Assembly (NCBI GenBank): GCA_009692615.1 | Contig: SHYW01000019.1 | Coordinates: forward strand, 1-54,910 | Direction: 5' to 3' | DNA from: Deltaproteobacteria bacterium | Lineage (GTDB): Bacteria > Desulfobacterota > Binatia > UBA9968 | DNA length: 54,910 bases | In this document: positions 1 through 9,335 of the stretch, piece after piece | How positions within the stretch are numbered: the stretch's first letter is position 1 | Layout: the number at the start of each line of letters is the position of its first letter | Notes under the pieces: generated by a model | What the model saw: only the letters and a program-made list of their open reading frames with translations | The model's database searches: none | Told to the model about the DNA's origin: nothing | Program-made: the position numbers and the translations under genes

Positions 1-85
1 CGGCCTCAACCACGGTGATCTCGCTGCGATATACTCGTTGAATTACGTCTAGTCGTTTCTCGTCTTTCATTGTCAGGGTTGTCAT
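1..85 (-). CDS. Transposase, N-terminal fragment (runs off the left edge)
   Basis: Reading leftwards from an ATG at 85-83, with a second in-frame ATG at 70-68, gives 28 codons containing KDEKRLDVIQRVYR and ITVVEA. This resembles the first helix-turn-helix of ISNCY/IS1202-type transposases as I remember them. The rest lies outside the window. The start sits just inside an IS-end-like sequence at 91-140, which supports a mobile-element origin. The family name rests on a short stretch and is tentative; the claim that it is a transposase start is more secure. Confidence 0.6.
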   Translation of the reverse strand, partial: MTTLTMKDEKRLDVIQRVYRSEITVVEA

Positions 86-90
86 CCTTC

Positions 91-140
91 CACCCTGACA
101 TAATTACGTTGCCGTTAACCCCTGACATAATCACTTTGCT
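91..140 (-). mobile_element. IS terminal inverted repeat, left copy
   Basis: About 50 bases here, read on the minus strand, match 54772-54820 read on the plus strand at most positions. Shared blocks include GTTAAC, GCAACG and ATTATGTCAGGGT. The TGACATAAT word occurs twice inside it (96-104 and 123-131). It lies immediately upstream of the transposase start, so it is read as the outer end of that element, whose body extends to the left. Confidence 0.65.
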
Positions 141-253
141 ACAACAAGGATTTAAACTCTATGTTGATCGATCTGGGAGCGTGTGTTAAGCTTTCGTTTG
201 TTTTCCATATCGATTAAGTCAGCTACATTGCGTCGTTTGTGTAGGAGGCTCGG

Positions 254-2092
254 TTGAGTCAGTCATCGAAACATATTGCCCTCTATTTGGTTCTTGCATT
301 GGTGTTGCTCGGCGTCTTCAGCGTATTCAACAAACAGCATGGCCGCGAGCCGGAAGTCGTCTTCAGCGAGTTTATGACTTCCGTCGAGCGTGGCGATGTC
401 CAAAAGGTCGTTATTCAGGGCCACAACATTCAGGGCGAATACAAAACCGGCGAACGCTTTCGCACCTTCGCGCCCAACGACCCTGAGTTAGTCAAATCGC
501 TGCGCGATAAAAAAGTAAAAATCGCCGCCAAACCAGAAGACGACTCGCCTTGGTACATGGTGCTGTTGCTCAACTGGTTCCCGATGTTGCTTTTGATCGG
601 CGTGTGGGTTTTCTTCATGCGCCAGATGCAAGTTGGCGGCGGTAAGGCGATGTCTTTCGGCAAGAGCCGGGCCAAGTTGCTCACGGAAAATCAGCACAAG
701 ATGACCTTCAACGATGTCGCCGGCGTCGATGAAGCGAAGGACGATTTGCAAGAGATCATCGCGTTCCTCAAAGACCCGAAGAAGTTTACTAAACTCGGCG
801 GCCGAATTCCCAAGGGCTGCTTGCTGGTCGGCCCTCCAGGCACGGGCAAGACGTTGCTCGCCCGCGCGGTCGCAGGCGAAGCGGGCGTGCCGTTTTTCAG
901 CATCAGCGGTTCGGACTTCGTGGAGATGTTTGTCGGCGTCGGCGCGTCTCGTGTGCGAGATCTGTTCGTCCAGGGCAAAAAAAATGCTCCTTGTATTATT
1001 TTCATCGATGAAATCGACGCCGTCGGGCGTCACCGCGGCGCCGGTCTTGGCGGAGGTCATGACGAGCGCGAACAGACTTTGAACCAGCTGCTCGTCGAAA
1101 TGGACGGCTTCGAGACCAATGAAGGCGTCATTCTCATCGCCGCCACCAACCGCCCCGATGTTTTGGATCCGGCGCTGCTGAGGCCCGGCCGCTTCGATCG
1201 GCGCGTCGTCGTGCCACGGCCGGATGTGAAAGGGCGCGAAGGCATTCTCCAAGTGCACACGAAAAAGGTGCCGATGGGCGCCGACGTCGATGTCGGCGTG
1301 TTGGCCCGGGCGACGCCCGGTTTTGCCGGCGCCGATTTGGAAAACCTGGTCAATGAAGCTGCGCTCTTGGCGGCGCGCAACGATAAAGAAAAAGTCGACA
1401 TGGACGACTTCGAGCTGGCCAAGGATAAAGTCATGATGGGCGCCGAGCGGCGCAGCATGATCATCAGCGACGAAGAGAAGCGCAATACCGCGTTTCACGA
1501 AGCCGGCCACGCTTTGGTCGCCGTGCTTTTGCCCGGCACCGATCCGATTCACAAGGTGACGATCATTCCGCGCGGCATGGCGTTGGGCTTGACCCAGCAG
1601 TTGCCGCTGGACGAGAAACATACTTACGGCAAAGATTTTCTGCTTAATAATTTGGTCATTCTATTCGGTGGCCGGGTCGCCGAAGAGCTGGTGCTCGCTC
1701 ATACGACCACCGGCGCCGGCAACGATATTGAGAAGGCCACCGACTTGGCGCATCGGATGGTGTGCGAATGGGGCATGAGCGAAAAGCTCGGGCCCATGAC
1801 CTTCGGCAAAAAAGAAGAAGAAATATTTTTGGGCCGGGATTTTACCCAGAAGGCGGATTACTCCGAGAGCACCGCCATCGAGATCGATGCCGAAGTCAGA
1901 CGGATCATTCAAGAGAGCTATTACAAAGCCAAGGATCTCCTGAAGTCGAATATCCGCCTGCTCCATAAGGTCGCCGAATCGCTGCTCGAAAAAGAAGTTC
2001 TCGACGGCTCCGAGATCGACGCGATCGTGCGCGAGTTTGGCGGGAATGGTGGAGCCCCGCTTACTCCGACCGCCGCCGCCGCCGTCGCTTAA
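254..2092 (+). CDS. ftsH: ATP-dependent zinc metalloprotease FtsH
   Basis: FtsH is a membrane-anchored AAA+ protease that degrades misassembled membrane proteins and some regulators. The 612 residues show a first membrane segment at about 9-26, a short periplasmic part, a second membrane segment at about 101-121, Walker A GPPGTGKT at 193-200, Walker B IIFIDEID near 248, the arginine-finger block RPGRFDRR at 310-317, and the zinc site HEAGH at 415-419. Length is normal for the family. The start is TTG at 254, chosen because GTAGGAGG lies at 241-248. An IS end lies 113 bases upstream; tilS, often the neighbour in related genomes, is not seen. A strong terminator follows. Confidence 0.97.
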   Translation: MSQSSKHIALYLVLALVLLGVFSVFNKQHGREPEVVFSEFMTSVERGDVQKVVIQGHNIQGEYKTGERFRTFAPNDPELVKSLRDKKVKIAAKPEDDSPWYMVLLLNWFPMLLLIGVWVFFMRQMQVGGGKAMSFGKSRAKLLTENQHKMTFNDVAGVDEAKDDLQEIIAFLKDPKKFTKLGGRIPKGCLLVGPPGTGKTLLARAVAGEAGVPFFSISGSDFVEMFVGVGASRVRDLFVQGKKNAPCIIFIDEIDAVGRHRGAGLGGGHDEREQTLNQLLVEMDGFETNEGVILIAATNRPDVLDPALLRPGRFDRRVVVPRPDVKGREGILQVHTKKVPMGADVDVGVLARATPGFAGADLENLVNEAALLAARNDKEKVDMDDFELAKDKVMMGAERRSMIISDEEKRNTAFHEAGHALVAVLLPGTDPIHKVTIIPRGMALGLTQQLPLDEKHTYGKDFLLNNLVILFGGRVAEELVLAHTTTGAGNDIEKATDLAHRMVCEWGMSEKLGPMTFGKKEEEIFLGRDFTQKADYSESTAIEIDAEVRRIIQESYYKAKDLLKSNIRLLHKVAESLLEKEVLDGSEIDAIVREFGGNGGAPLTPTAAAAVA

Positions 2093-2149
2093 GCAATTCT
2101 TTACGGCGCGCCCGTGGCGCCCCTATCTCCACGTTCCAAATCATCGTCG

Positions 2150-2188
2150 CCGCGCCGCGCTCGGCTTGCCGAACGCGGCGCGGTTTTC
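2150..2188 (+). terminator. Rho-independent terminator after ftsH
   Basis: The arms CCGCGCCGCG (2150-2159) and CGCGGCGCGG (2174-2183) pair perfectly. An inner stem TCGGC/GCCGA is closed by a TT loop, and TTTTC follows. It lies 58 bases past the ftsH stop, so ftsH is probably transcribed apart from folP. Confidence 0.75.
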
Positions 2189-2342
2189 TCGATCGCAATG
2201 CGGCTCTTGGCTTGCCGATATGCATTTTGAATAACTAGGCTTGAGGCGAGAGGCGCGAGTTGAAGAGGGGGGGGGAGGCATGTTCAAGAAAATTCTCGGC
2301 TGGCTACAGATCGCTTTCCTTCCGACAACTGTTTCATTCACT

Positions 2343-2456
2343 CCGGTCGAACAGCCGATGAAGATTGAATTCATCGTTAATCTCAAAGCGGCTAAACTGA
2401 TCGGCTTCACGATGCCGCCGGAAATGTTGGCGCGGGCGACTCGAATTATTCGATGA
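2343..2456 (+). pseudogene. Remnant of an ABC substrate-binding protein (C-terminal end only)
   Basis: The frame ending at 2456 reads PVEQPMKIEF, VNLKAAK and IGFTMPPEMLARA. This matches the C-terminus of the PF04392-type substrate-binding protein at 13958-14938, which reads PVQQAMKFEF, SLPAAK and IGFTVPYELLARA. Upstream of 2343 the frame no longer resembles the family, and there is no room for the other 280 or so residues between ftsH and here. It is therefore a decayed or partly deleted gene. The stretch 2189-2613 otherwise holds only a palindromic repeat. Confidence 0.65.
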
Positions 2457-2485
2457 AGGCAACATTGCAATTCATTGATTGGAAC

Positions 2486-2590
2486 CATCCCCCCTTTGAA
2501 AAAGGGGGGCCAGGGGGGATTTTCTTCAGCGGCTTTACTCACGCACGCGCAGGGAAAATTCCCCTAGATACCCCTTTTTCAAAGGGGGAA
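2486..2590. repeat. Dispersed double-hairpin repeat, copy 1 of 3
   Basis: The left part is a palindrome of C6TTTGAAAAAG6 type, followed by GGGGGGATTTTCTT, a variable middle, and a right part with CCCCTTTTTCAAAGGGGG. The same layout recurs at 23624-23768 and 32241-32345. Each copy lies between genes, like REP/BIME elements. Confidence 0.75.
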
Positions 2591-2613
2591 GCTCGAAAGC
2601 TTTCGGAGAATCG

Positions 2614-3537
2614 ATGACCGGCAACAATCCGTCCAATCCGACTGGCAACTTGAGCCCGCTGGGATTTTTGAATCCGGCGCTGGCGCAGTCTGGAGGCGAG
2701 CTTGTCACGCGTCATGGGCGGGTCGATTTTCGCCGGCGCACGGCGGTCATGGGAGTGCTCAATGTGACGCCGGATTCATTTTACGACGGCGGGCGGTGGC
2801 GCGATGCGCAGCAAGCGATCGCTGACGGTGTGGCGATGGTTGCTGCGGGGGCGGACATCATCGACATCGGCGGCGAGTCGAGCCGGCCCGGCGCTGAGGA
2901 AGTTTCTGCAAGCGAAGAGCTCGCGCGGGTGTTGCCGGTGATCGAAGGTTTACGCAAACAAATCTCACTGCCGATTTCCATCGACACTTACAAATCGTCC
3001 GTTGCCCGCGCCGCTTTGGATAGCGGCGCCGATATCGTCAACGACATCAGCGCGCTGCGTTTCGATCCGGCCATGGTCGGCTTGATCGCGGCGGAAAAAA
3101 TCCCGGTGATCTTGATGCATATGCAGGGCACTCCGCGCACCATGCAAGTGGAGCCGCGTTACGACGATGTGGTGCGCGAGGTGCGCGACTTTCTCGCGGC
3201 GCAGCTTTATGACGCGCTCGACGTCGGCATCGCCGCCGAGTCGGTGCTGCTCGATCCGGGCATCGGCTTCGGCAAAAACCTTGAGCACAATTTGCAACTA
3301 CTTCGCGGCCTGCCGATCTTCGCGGCGTTAGGCCAGCCGCTATTGGTCGGCGTGTCGCGCAAGACTTTCATCGGCAAAATTCTCGACTTAGATCCCCACC
3401 AGCGGCTCGAAGGCAGCTTGGCGGCGAATGTCGCCGCGGTGCTTAGCGGCGCCAATATCGTGCGCGTGCACGACGTTGTCGAAACCTGCCGGGCGATCAA
3501 GGTCGCCGATGCGCTCCGCTTCGGCCCGGCGCGGTGA
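2614..3537 (+). CDS. folP: Dihydropteroate synthase
   Basis: The enzyme joins 6-hydroxymethyl-dihydropterin diphosphate to p-aminobenzoate in folate synthesis. The 307-residue TIM barrel shows the family signatures MGVLNVTPDSF (46-56), DIGGESSRPGAE, DTYKSSVA, NDISAL, LLDPGIGFGK and GVSRKTFIG. The ATG at 2614 follows a GGAGA site. About 35 residues precede the usual start of the barrel, so the N-terminus is slightly long. The diadenylate cyclase gene begins 16 bases after the stop and is probably cotranscribed. Confidence 0.95.
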   Translation: MTGNNPSNPTGNLSPLGFLNPALAQSGGELVTRHGRVDFRRRTAVMGVLNVTPDSFYDGGRWRDAQQAIADGVAMVAAGADIIDIGGESSRPGAEEVSASEELARVLPVIEGLRKQISLPISIDTYKSSVARAALDSGADIVNDISALRFDPAMVGLIAAEKIPVILMHMQGTPRTMQVEPRYDDVVREVRDFLAAQLYDALDVGIAAESVLLDPGIGFGKNLEHNLQLLRGLPIFAALGQPLLVGVSRKTFIGKILDLDPHQRLEGSLAANVAAVLSGANIVRVHDVVETCRAIKVADALRFGPAR

Positions 3538-3553
3538 CGATAAAGGCACGACG

Positions 3554-4312
3554 ATGTTCGACATGATCCCGCAAATTCGCTGGCAAGATGTCTTGGACAT
3601 CGGCATCATCGCGTTCCTGGTTTATCGGGCGCTGCACATCGTGCGCGGTAGCCGGGCGATGCAGATGATCATCGGCCTGGCGGTGATTTTGGTCGCTTAT
3701 GTTTCGTCCCGCGCCCTCGGATTGTTCACGCTCAACTGGATTCTCGACAATTTTCTCGCCTCGATCATTCTCGTCATCATTGTGATTTTTCAAAGCGATA
3801 TTCGCCGGGCGCTGACTCAAGTGGGCAGCGCGCCGATGTTCGTCTCGGCGGAGCGCGAGGTGCAGCGGCGCGAGGAAATCATCGATGAAGTGGCCCAAGC
3901 GGCGCTGGCGATGGCGTCCAAGCATGTCGGCGCCCTAGTCGTGTTCGAACGCGAAGTCGGTCTCAACGAGTATATGGAAATCGGCACCCGGCTCGACGCC
4001 AGGGTGAGCCGGGAACTATTGGAAAGCGTTTTTCTGCCCCATTCGCCGATCCACGACGGCGCGCTGGTGATTCAAAAAGGGCGGGTGACGGCGGTGCGCT
4101 GCTTGTTGCCGCTCAGCACCAATCCGCATTTGAAAAAAACCTGGGGCACGCGCCATCGTGCCGCACTCGGCGTGACCGAAGAGACCGATGCCGTGGCGCT
4201 GGTGGTTTCCGAACAGGAAGGCACGGCGACTTTGGTGGTCGCTGGCAACGTTACGGAAAATGTCGATGGTGTGCGCTTGCGCGCGGCGCTACAGGAACTG
4301 CTTAAACCATGA
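3554..4312 (+). CDS. cdaA: Membrane diadenylate cyclase CdaA (c-di-AMP synthase)
   Basis: CdaA condenses two ATP to cyclic di-AMP, a second messenger linked to cell-wall and potassium control. The 252-residue protein has three membrane segments in its first 90 or so residues, then a DAC domain with the catalytic motifs DGA (168-170) and RHR (200-202). The frame stays open upstream to 3428 inside folP, but the ATG at 3554 gives the normal CdaA N-terminus and follows the folP stop by 16 bases. Its stop overlaps the start of the CdaR gene (ATGA), the standard cdaA-cdaR-glmM arrangement. Confidence 0.94.
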   Translation: MFDMIPQIRWQDVLDIGIIAFLVYRALHIVRGSRAMQMIIGLAVILVAYVSSRALGLFTLNWILDNFLASIILVIIVIFQSDIRRALTQVGSAPMFVSAEREVQRREEIIDEVAQAALAMASKHVGALVVFEREVGLNEYMEIGTRLDARVSRELLESVFLPHSPIHDGALVIQKGRVTAVRCLLPLSTNPHLKKTWGTRHRAALGVTEETDAVALVVSEQEGTATLVVAGNVTENVDGVRLRAALQELLKP

Positions 4313-5238
4313 AACGGCTGTGGGAAAAAATCGTCGCCCTGGCCGGAAGCAATTTCGGTTTGAAAGTCTTGGCGCTGGTGATCGCTCTCGGCCTGTGGAC
4401 CGCCGGCCATCGAGATATCGAGCGGGCCATCGAAGTGGCGGTGGAGTTTCGCAATCTTCCATCCGACTTGATGGTGGTGGACAATCGCGTCGATTACGTA
4501 GTCTTGCGCTTGAACGGACCGCGCACCTTGGTTTCGACCCTCGATCCCGACGACATGAAACTCTCCCTCGATCTCCAGGGCGCCAAGTCCGGTCCGGCGA
4601 GTTATCCGTTGAGCGGCGGACTGTTCAATCTGCCACGCGGTATTACCGTGGCGCGGATCACGCCGCCGGTGGTGCATGTGCGTTTTGACCCGGTGTTGCG
4701 GCGGGCGGTGCCGGTGACCATCAAACTTTCCGGTAAACCCAGCAGCGGTTACCGCATCGTCCACTCGGTCGCCGAGCCGCAAACCGTTTCGGTGTCGGGA
4801 CCGGCGGAAGAGGTGCAGCGGCTGGCGTCCGTCGATACCCTGCCCATCGACGTTTTCGAAAGCCGCGGCGTCATCAAGCGTAAGGTGCGCCTGTCCAACG
4901 ACGGCAAGCCGTTGACGTTTCTCCCCGACCAGGTGGACGTAGTGGTGACCATCGAGGAGGAAGAGGTCAGCCGGGACTTTAGCGCCGTCGCCGTGCGGGC
5001 GAAGGATTTCGCCGGCGCCTATACAGTTTTACCGTCGACGGTTTCATTAAAAATTTCTGGTGCCAAATCGCTGCTCGATAAGCTAGAATTGAGCGGTAAC
5101 GAGGTGTTTTTGAGTCTCAAGGGGTTGGGCCTTGGCGATCATAACCTGCCTTTGATGACTGACCTGCCTGCCGGTGTACGTGTCGTCGAACAAAAGCCCC
5201 AGCGCGTCCGCGTGCGCATCACCCGGCTGGCGAACTGA
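4309..5238 (+). CDS. cdaR: CdaR/YbbR-domain protein, CdaA partner
   Basis: CdaR is a membrane-anchored protein with extracytoplasmic YbbR repeats that modulates CdaA. The 309 residues begin with a short cytoplasmic stretch and one membrane segment (about residues 13-32). Repeated beta-rich YbbR units follow, with the recurrent patterns of V-V-LNGP, PVTIKLSGKPSSGY and VSVSGPAEEV. The start codon overlaps the cdaA stop and glmM follows 27 bases on. The function as a CdaA regulator is taken from family knowledge in Firmicutes. Confidence 0.88.
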   Translation: MKRLWEKIVALAGSNFGLKVLALVIALGLWTAGHRDIERAIEVAVEFRNLPSDLMVVDNRVDYVVLRLNGPRTLVSTLDPDDMKLSLDLQGAKSGPASYPLSGGLFNLPRGITVARITPPVVHVRFDPVLRRAVPVTIKLSGKPSSGYRIVHSVAEPQTVSVSGPAEEVQRLASVDTLPIDVFESRGVIKRKVRLSNDGKPLTFLPDQVDVVVTIEEEEVSRDFSAVAVRAKDFAGAYTVLPSTVSLKISGAKSLLDKLELSGNEVFLSLKGLGLGDHNLPLMTDLPAGVRVVEQKPQRVRVRITRLAN

Positions 5239-5265
5239 AAATTTCTAGTTTAGGAGTTGCTACCG

Positions 5266-6717
5266 ATGAGTTTGCCGCAGATGAAAAAGAAACCGGCGAA
5301 GCGCCGACTGTTTGGCACCGACGGAGTGCGCGGGGTCGCCAATCAAGAACCGATGACTTCCGAGATGGCGCTCAAGCTCGGCCGCGCCATCGCCAAGGTG
5401 TTGTACGAATCGCAACCGTCGGAGTCCTCCGGTCGCATGGCGCCGGCTTCCTTCGCGCGCCAGAACGGCGCCAACGATAAGCATCGATTCAAAATTCTCA
5501 TTGGCAAAGACACCCGGCTTTCCGGTTACATGCTCGAAACCGCGTTGGCGTCGGGGATCGTCTCCATGGGCGCGGACGTGTTACTCGTCGGCCCCATGCC
5601 GACGCCGGGCGTGGCGTTCTTGACCCGCAGCATGCGCGCCGACGCCGGCGTGGTGATCTCGGCGTCGCACAACCCCTATCAAGACAACGGCATCAAGTTT
5701 TTTTCCTGGGACGGCTTCAAGCTGCCCGACGAAGTCGAAGCGCGCATGGAGGAAATTATTTTCAGCGGCGAGATCGAAACTTCCCGGCCGACCGCTGGCG
5801 CGATTGGCAAAGCGTTTCGAATTTCCGACGCGGTGGGGCGCTACAATGTGTTTCTTAAAAATAGTTTTCCGCGCAACTTGACCTTGGAAGGGTTGAAGAT
5901 CGTCGTCGACTGCGGCCATGGCGCGGCCTACAAAGTCGTGCCGGAAGTTTTATCCGAACTGGGCGCGCAAATTCTGCCCATCGGTGTGCTGCCCGACGGC
6001 GAGAATATCAACCGGCGTTGCGGCGCGCTCTATCCGGAAACCGCGCGGGAAGTGCTGTTGCATGAGAAAGCCGACTTTGCCGTGGCGCTCGACGGCGACG
6101 CCGACCGCGCCGTGTTCATCGATGAGACCGGCGAGATTCTCGATGGCGATCATATCTTGGCGATCTGCGCCCTGGACATGCAGGAAAAGGGAATTCTTAA
6201 AGGCAACGGCGTGGTCGCCACGGTGATGAGCAATTTAGGACTCGATATCGCCATGAAAAAAGCCGGGCTCGAAGTCGTGCGCGCCCAGGTCGGCGACCGC
6301 TACGTGGTCGAAAAAATGGTCGCGGGAAATTACAACCTCGGCGGTGAACAGTCCGGCCATATCCTTTTCCTCGATCACAACAGCACCGGTGACGGCGCGA
6401 TTACCTGTTTGCAGATGCTCGCGTTGATGGTCGAGAAGCGCAAGCGTTTATCCGAATTGCACAGCGTCATGAAGCGCTTGCCGCAAGTGTTGGTCAACGT
6501 CAATGTTAAAGAGCGCAAGGATTTTTCGCACATGCCCAAGGTGACCGAGAAGATTGCCGAGATCGAACGCGCGCTCGCCGGCCGCGGCCGAGTGTTGGTG
6601 CGCTACTCCGGCACTGAACTGTTAGCGCGCGTCATGATCGAAGGGGAAGATCAAAAAAAGATTCGCGCCATGGCGGATGATATCGCCAGTGAAATCCGCG
6701 CCGAGGTCGGCAAGTAG
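5266..6717 (+). CDS. glmM: Phosphoglucosamine mutase
   Basis: GlmM converts glucosamine-6-phosphate to glucosamine-1-phosphate for peptidoglycan and LPS precursors. The 483 residues show FGTDGVRG near 16-23, the phosphoserine loop SASHNP with the catalytic serine at 134, the metal loop DGDADR, GEQSGH and the phosphate-binding RYSGTE. The ATG at 5266 is preferred over an upstream TTG at 5257 because TAGGAG at 5251-5256 touches the TTG but is well spaced from the ATG. About 30 extra residues rich in S, A and polar residues (47-76) push the catalytic serine from its usual place near 102 to 134. Confidence 0.95.
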   Translation: MSLPQMKKKPAKRRLFGTDGVRGVANQEPMTSEMALKLGRAIAKVLYESQPSESSGRMAPASFARQNGANDKHRFKILIGKDTRLSGYMLETALASGIVSMGADVLLVGPMPTPGVAFLTRSMRADAGVVISASHNPYQDNGIKFFSWDGFKLPDEVEARMEEIIFSGEIETSRPTAGAIGKAFRISDAVGRYNVFLKNSFPRNLTLEGLKIVVDCGHGAAYKVVPEVLSELGAQILPIGVLPDGENINRRCGALYPETAREVLLHEKADFAVALDGDADRAVFIDETGEILDGDHILAICALDMQEKGILKGNGVVATVMSNLGLDIAMKKAGLEVVRAQVGDRYVVEKMVAGNYNLGGEQSGHILFLDHNSTGDGAITCLQMLALMVEKRKRLSELHSVMKRLPQVLVNVNVKERKDFSHMPKVTEKIAEIERALAGRGRVLVRYSGTELLARVMIEGEDQKKIRAMADDIASEIRAEVGK

Positions 6718-6761
6718 GGGCCGGTCGCGACCGGCCCGGCCCGGTTAGGATTCGGATAATT

Positions 6762-6826
6762 AACCGCAAAGTACGCAAAAATTTCAGGAAGAAATCCGAT
6801 TGTAGGGGCAAGGCGTGCCTTGCCCT
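6762..6826. repeat. Intergenic repeat pair upstream of pdxJ
   Basis: An ACCGCAAAGTACGCAAA word at the left end is followed by a GTAGGGGC palindrome with a variable core. Both words recur in this window (25731-25787 and 51774-51915), always between genes. Confidence 0.6.
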
Positions 6827-6874
6827 CGCCGCTATGAAACCCTATCGACACCTATATCAGAAAATCTGCAATTC

Positions 6875-7597
6875 ATGATCCGCCTAGGCGTCAATGTCGA
6901 TCACGTTGCCACGGTGCGCCAGGCGCGCGGCGGCGCACTTCCCGATCCCGTCGAGGCGGCTTTGCTCGCCGAGAAGGCGGGCGCCAACAGCATTACCGTG
7001 CACCTGCGCGAAGACCGCCGCCATATTCAAGAACGGGACGTCATTCTGCTGCGCCAGAAAGCTCGCAGCAAAGTCAATTTAGAAATGGCGGTGACGCCGG
7101 CGATGGTGGCTTTCGCCGCCAAGCTCGGTCCCGACGACGCCTGCTTCGTGCCGGAAAAACGCCAGGAGCTTACTACTGAGGGCGGCCTCAATGTCGTGGC
7201 CCAGCGGCGCAAAATTAAAAGCGCGGTGGCGTTGCTTCAGGATTTGGGCATCAACGTTGCCTTGTTCATCGATCCGGTGAAAGCGCAGATCGAAGCGGCC
7301 AAAGATGTTGGCGCCCATGCCATCGAGATTCACACCGGCGCGTATTGCAACACCGTCGGCGCCAAACGCGCCAAGGAGTTGCGCGCCATAGTCGCCGCGG
7401 CGAAGTTTGCCAAGCTTTTAGGAATCGAAGTGCACGGCGGCCACGGACTCAATGTCGACAACGTATTGCCGATCGCGAAAATTCCCGAGATGGTCGAGTT
7501 GAACATCGGCCACAGCATCATCGCCCGCGCGGTGATCGTCGGCATTCGACAAGCCGTCCGTGAAATGAAAGAACTACTCGCTAAAGCGAAAGAATAA
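6875..7597 (+). CDS. pdxJ: Pyridoxine 5'-phosphate synthase
   Basis: PdxJ condenses 3-amino-2-oxopropyl phosphate with deoxyxylulose 5-phosphate, the last ring-forming step of the DXP-dependent vitamin B6 route. The 240-residue TIM barrel starts RLGVNVDHVATVRQARGG and contains HLREDRRHI, CFVPEKR, ALFIDP, EIHTG and VHGGHGLN, all typical. Starting at the ATG at 6875 gives the normal family length; the upstream 20 codons lie in repeat sequence. In related genomes acpS follows pdxJ, but here only 130 bases of repeat separate it from nnr. Confidence 0.95.
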   Translation: MIRLGVNVDHVATVRQARGGALPDPVEAALLAEKAGANSITVHLREDRRHIQERDVILLRQKARSKVNLEMAVTPAMVAFAAKLGPDDACFVPEKRQELTTEGGLNVVAQRRKIKSAVALLQDLGINVALFIDPVKAQIEAAKDVGAHAIEIHTGAYCNTVGAKRAKELRAIVAAAKFAKLLGIEVHGGHGLNVDNVLPIAKIPEMVELNIGHSIIARAVIVGIRQAVREMKELLAKAKE

Positions 7598-7618
7598 CAG
7601 GTTCAAACCGTTTGAACG

Positions 7619-7713
7619 GAGCGCCCCTCGATACAGCCCTGCGGGCTTACTCGGGGAGGCGGGTGCTCAAACACCGATTATCCTGAGTAGCGCGAAGCGC
7701 GTATCGAAGGATT
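7619..7713. repeat. Repeat-derived spacer between pdxJ and nnr
   Basis: The spacer contains short inverted words such as CGATAC and CGAAGCGCG, and the pattern CTGAGTAGCGCGAAGCGCG followed by TATCGAAGG, which resembles a widespread intergenic repeat. No open frame long enough for acpS is present. Confidence 0.45.
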
Positions 7714-7727
7714 GAACTTCCTAAACC

Positions 7728-9284
7728 ATGCTAGTTGTAACCGCTGAACAGATGCGCGAACTCGATCGCCGGACCATCGAGCAATATGGCGTGGCGAGCT
7801 TGACGCTGATGGAGCGCGCCGGCGAAGCCATTGCGCAGGCGCTGCTCGAACGCTTTTCGCGCAACGCCAAGAAGGGCGTTTTGATCGTCGCCGGCAAAGG
7901 CAACAACGGCGGCGACGGCTTTGTCGTTGCGCGTTTGCTCAAGAAAAAACGCATCCCCTGCGAAGTGGTGTTGCTGGCGCGGCAAGCGGAGCTTTCTTCT
8001 GACGCCAAGCATAATCTCGCCGCATTCAAAAAACTCAAGGGCAAGGTCAGCGAGATCGCCGGCGACGATCTCGGCTTGCTGAGCCAGCGCTTGAGCAAGA
8101 ACGCGCTGATCGTCGACGCCATACTCGGCACCGGCATGAAGAACGACGTGCGCGGCCTGTTCGCCGAGGCGATCACGCTGCTTAACGCTTCGGGCTTACC
8201 GATCGTCGCGGTGGATATTCCTTCCGGTCTCGATTCTGACAAAGGCACGCCGCTCGGCGTGGCGATTCAAGCCGAGCTCACCGTGGCGTTGGGTTTAGCT
8301 AAACTTGGCGAAGTGATTTATCCCGGCTTAAACTTTGTCGGCGAGTTGGCGGTCGCCGACATTGGCATCGATCCGCGAGCGATCGACGATCTCGCGCCTG
8401 GCACGGAACTGTTGGAGCGCGAGACGATGCGCTGGCTGGTGCCGCGCCGGGCAGCCGACACGCACAAGGGTAGCTACGGACACTTGCTTGTCATCGCCGG
8501 ATCGCGCGGCAAAACCGGCGCGGCGATTCTCGCCTGCCGGGCGGCGATGCGCAGCGGCGCGGGCCTTGTCACGTTGGCGGCGCCACGCTCGCTCAATACG
8601 ATTTTCGCGACGTCATTAATCGAAGTGATGACCGAGCCGTTGGGCGAGAATTTACAGGAACAAATGGAACCGTTGAGCGATGACGACTGGCGCGGCTTGC
8701 TCGAACGCAAAAATGCATTGCTGTTCGGACCCGGCATCGGTGTCACCGACACGACGCAGAACACGATGCGCTGGCTCTTGCGCAATTTCGATATGCCTTG
8801 GGTGATCGATGCCGACGGGCTGAATAATTTAGCGCTTGAATTGAATCGTCTGCGTCACGCCAAAAGAGCGCCGATTCTCACGCCCCATCCTGGCGAAATG
8901 GCGCGGTTGGTTGGCAAAGACACCGCGGTGGTGAATGGCGATCGCGTCGCCATCGCCCGCGCTTTCGCCGTCGCGCATCATTGTCATCTCGTTCTCAAAG
9001 GAGCGCGCACGGTGATCGCCACGGCGCAAGGCAAAGTCTTTATCAATCCCACCGGCAATCCGGGTATGGCGAGCGGCGGCATGGGCGATGTTTTGGCCGG
9101 CATCATCACCGGGCTGTTGGGCCAGGGTTTAAGTGCCGAAGACGCCATGAAGCTCGGCGTCTATTTGCACGGTTACGCCGGCGACCGCGTCGCCGCTGCG
9201 CGCGGTGAAATAGGACTGATCGCGTCGGATATTATCGGCGATCTGTCCGCGGCGTTCCGTAGCCTCGCGACGGCAGATTCATAG
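7728..9284 (+). CDS. nnr: Bifunctional NAD(P)HX epimerase / ADP-dependent NAD(P)HX dehydratase
   Basis: This enzyme repairs hydrated NADH and NADPH. The 518 residues divide into an N-terminal YjeF_N epimerase domain (about 1-215, with GKGNNGGDGFVVAR and VDIPSGLDSD) and a C-terminal kinase-fold dehydratase domain (about 230-518, with HKGSYGHLLVIAGS, DADGLN, TPHPGEMARL and GNPGMASGGMGDVLAG near 441-456). The two-domain length is normal. It sits between pdxJ and tsaE, as in Geobacter-like genomes. Confidence 0.94.
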   Translation: MLVVTAEQMRELDRRTIEQYGVASLTLMERAGEAIAQALLERFSRNAKKGVLIVAGKGNNGGDGFVVARLLKKKRIPCEVVLLARQAELSSDAKHNLAAFKKLKGKVSEIAGDDLGLLSQRLSKNALIVDAILGTGMKNDVRGLFAEAITLLNASGLPIVAVDIPSGLDSDKGTPLGVAIQAELTVALGLAKLGEVIYPGLNFVGELAVADIGIDPRAIDDLAPGTELLERETMRWLVPRRAADTHKGSYGHLLVIAGSRGKTGAAILACRAAMRSGAGLVTLAAPRSLNTIFATSLIEVMTEPLGENLQEQMEPLSDDDWRGLLERKNALLFGPGIGVTDTTQNTMRWLLRNFDMPWVIDADGLNNLALELNRLRHAKRAPILTPHPGEMARLVGKDTAVVNGDRVAIARAFAVAHHCHLVLKGARTVIATAQGKVFINPTGNPGMASGGMGDVLAGIITGLLGQGLSAEDAMKLGVYLHGYAGDRVAAARGEIGLIASDIIGDLSAAFRSLATADS

Positions 9285-9335
9285 TCTCGAATTCTCTCCA
9301 AAAATATACTAGTTATACTGGGAGGCCCTTTACCC

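Noticed and set aside
488-1621. Long open frame on the minus strand opposite ftsH
   Set aside because: It lies wholly inside ftsH, has low-complexity His/Arg/Asp-rich sequence typical of the antisense of a GC-rich gene, and matches no family.
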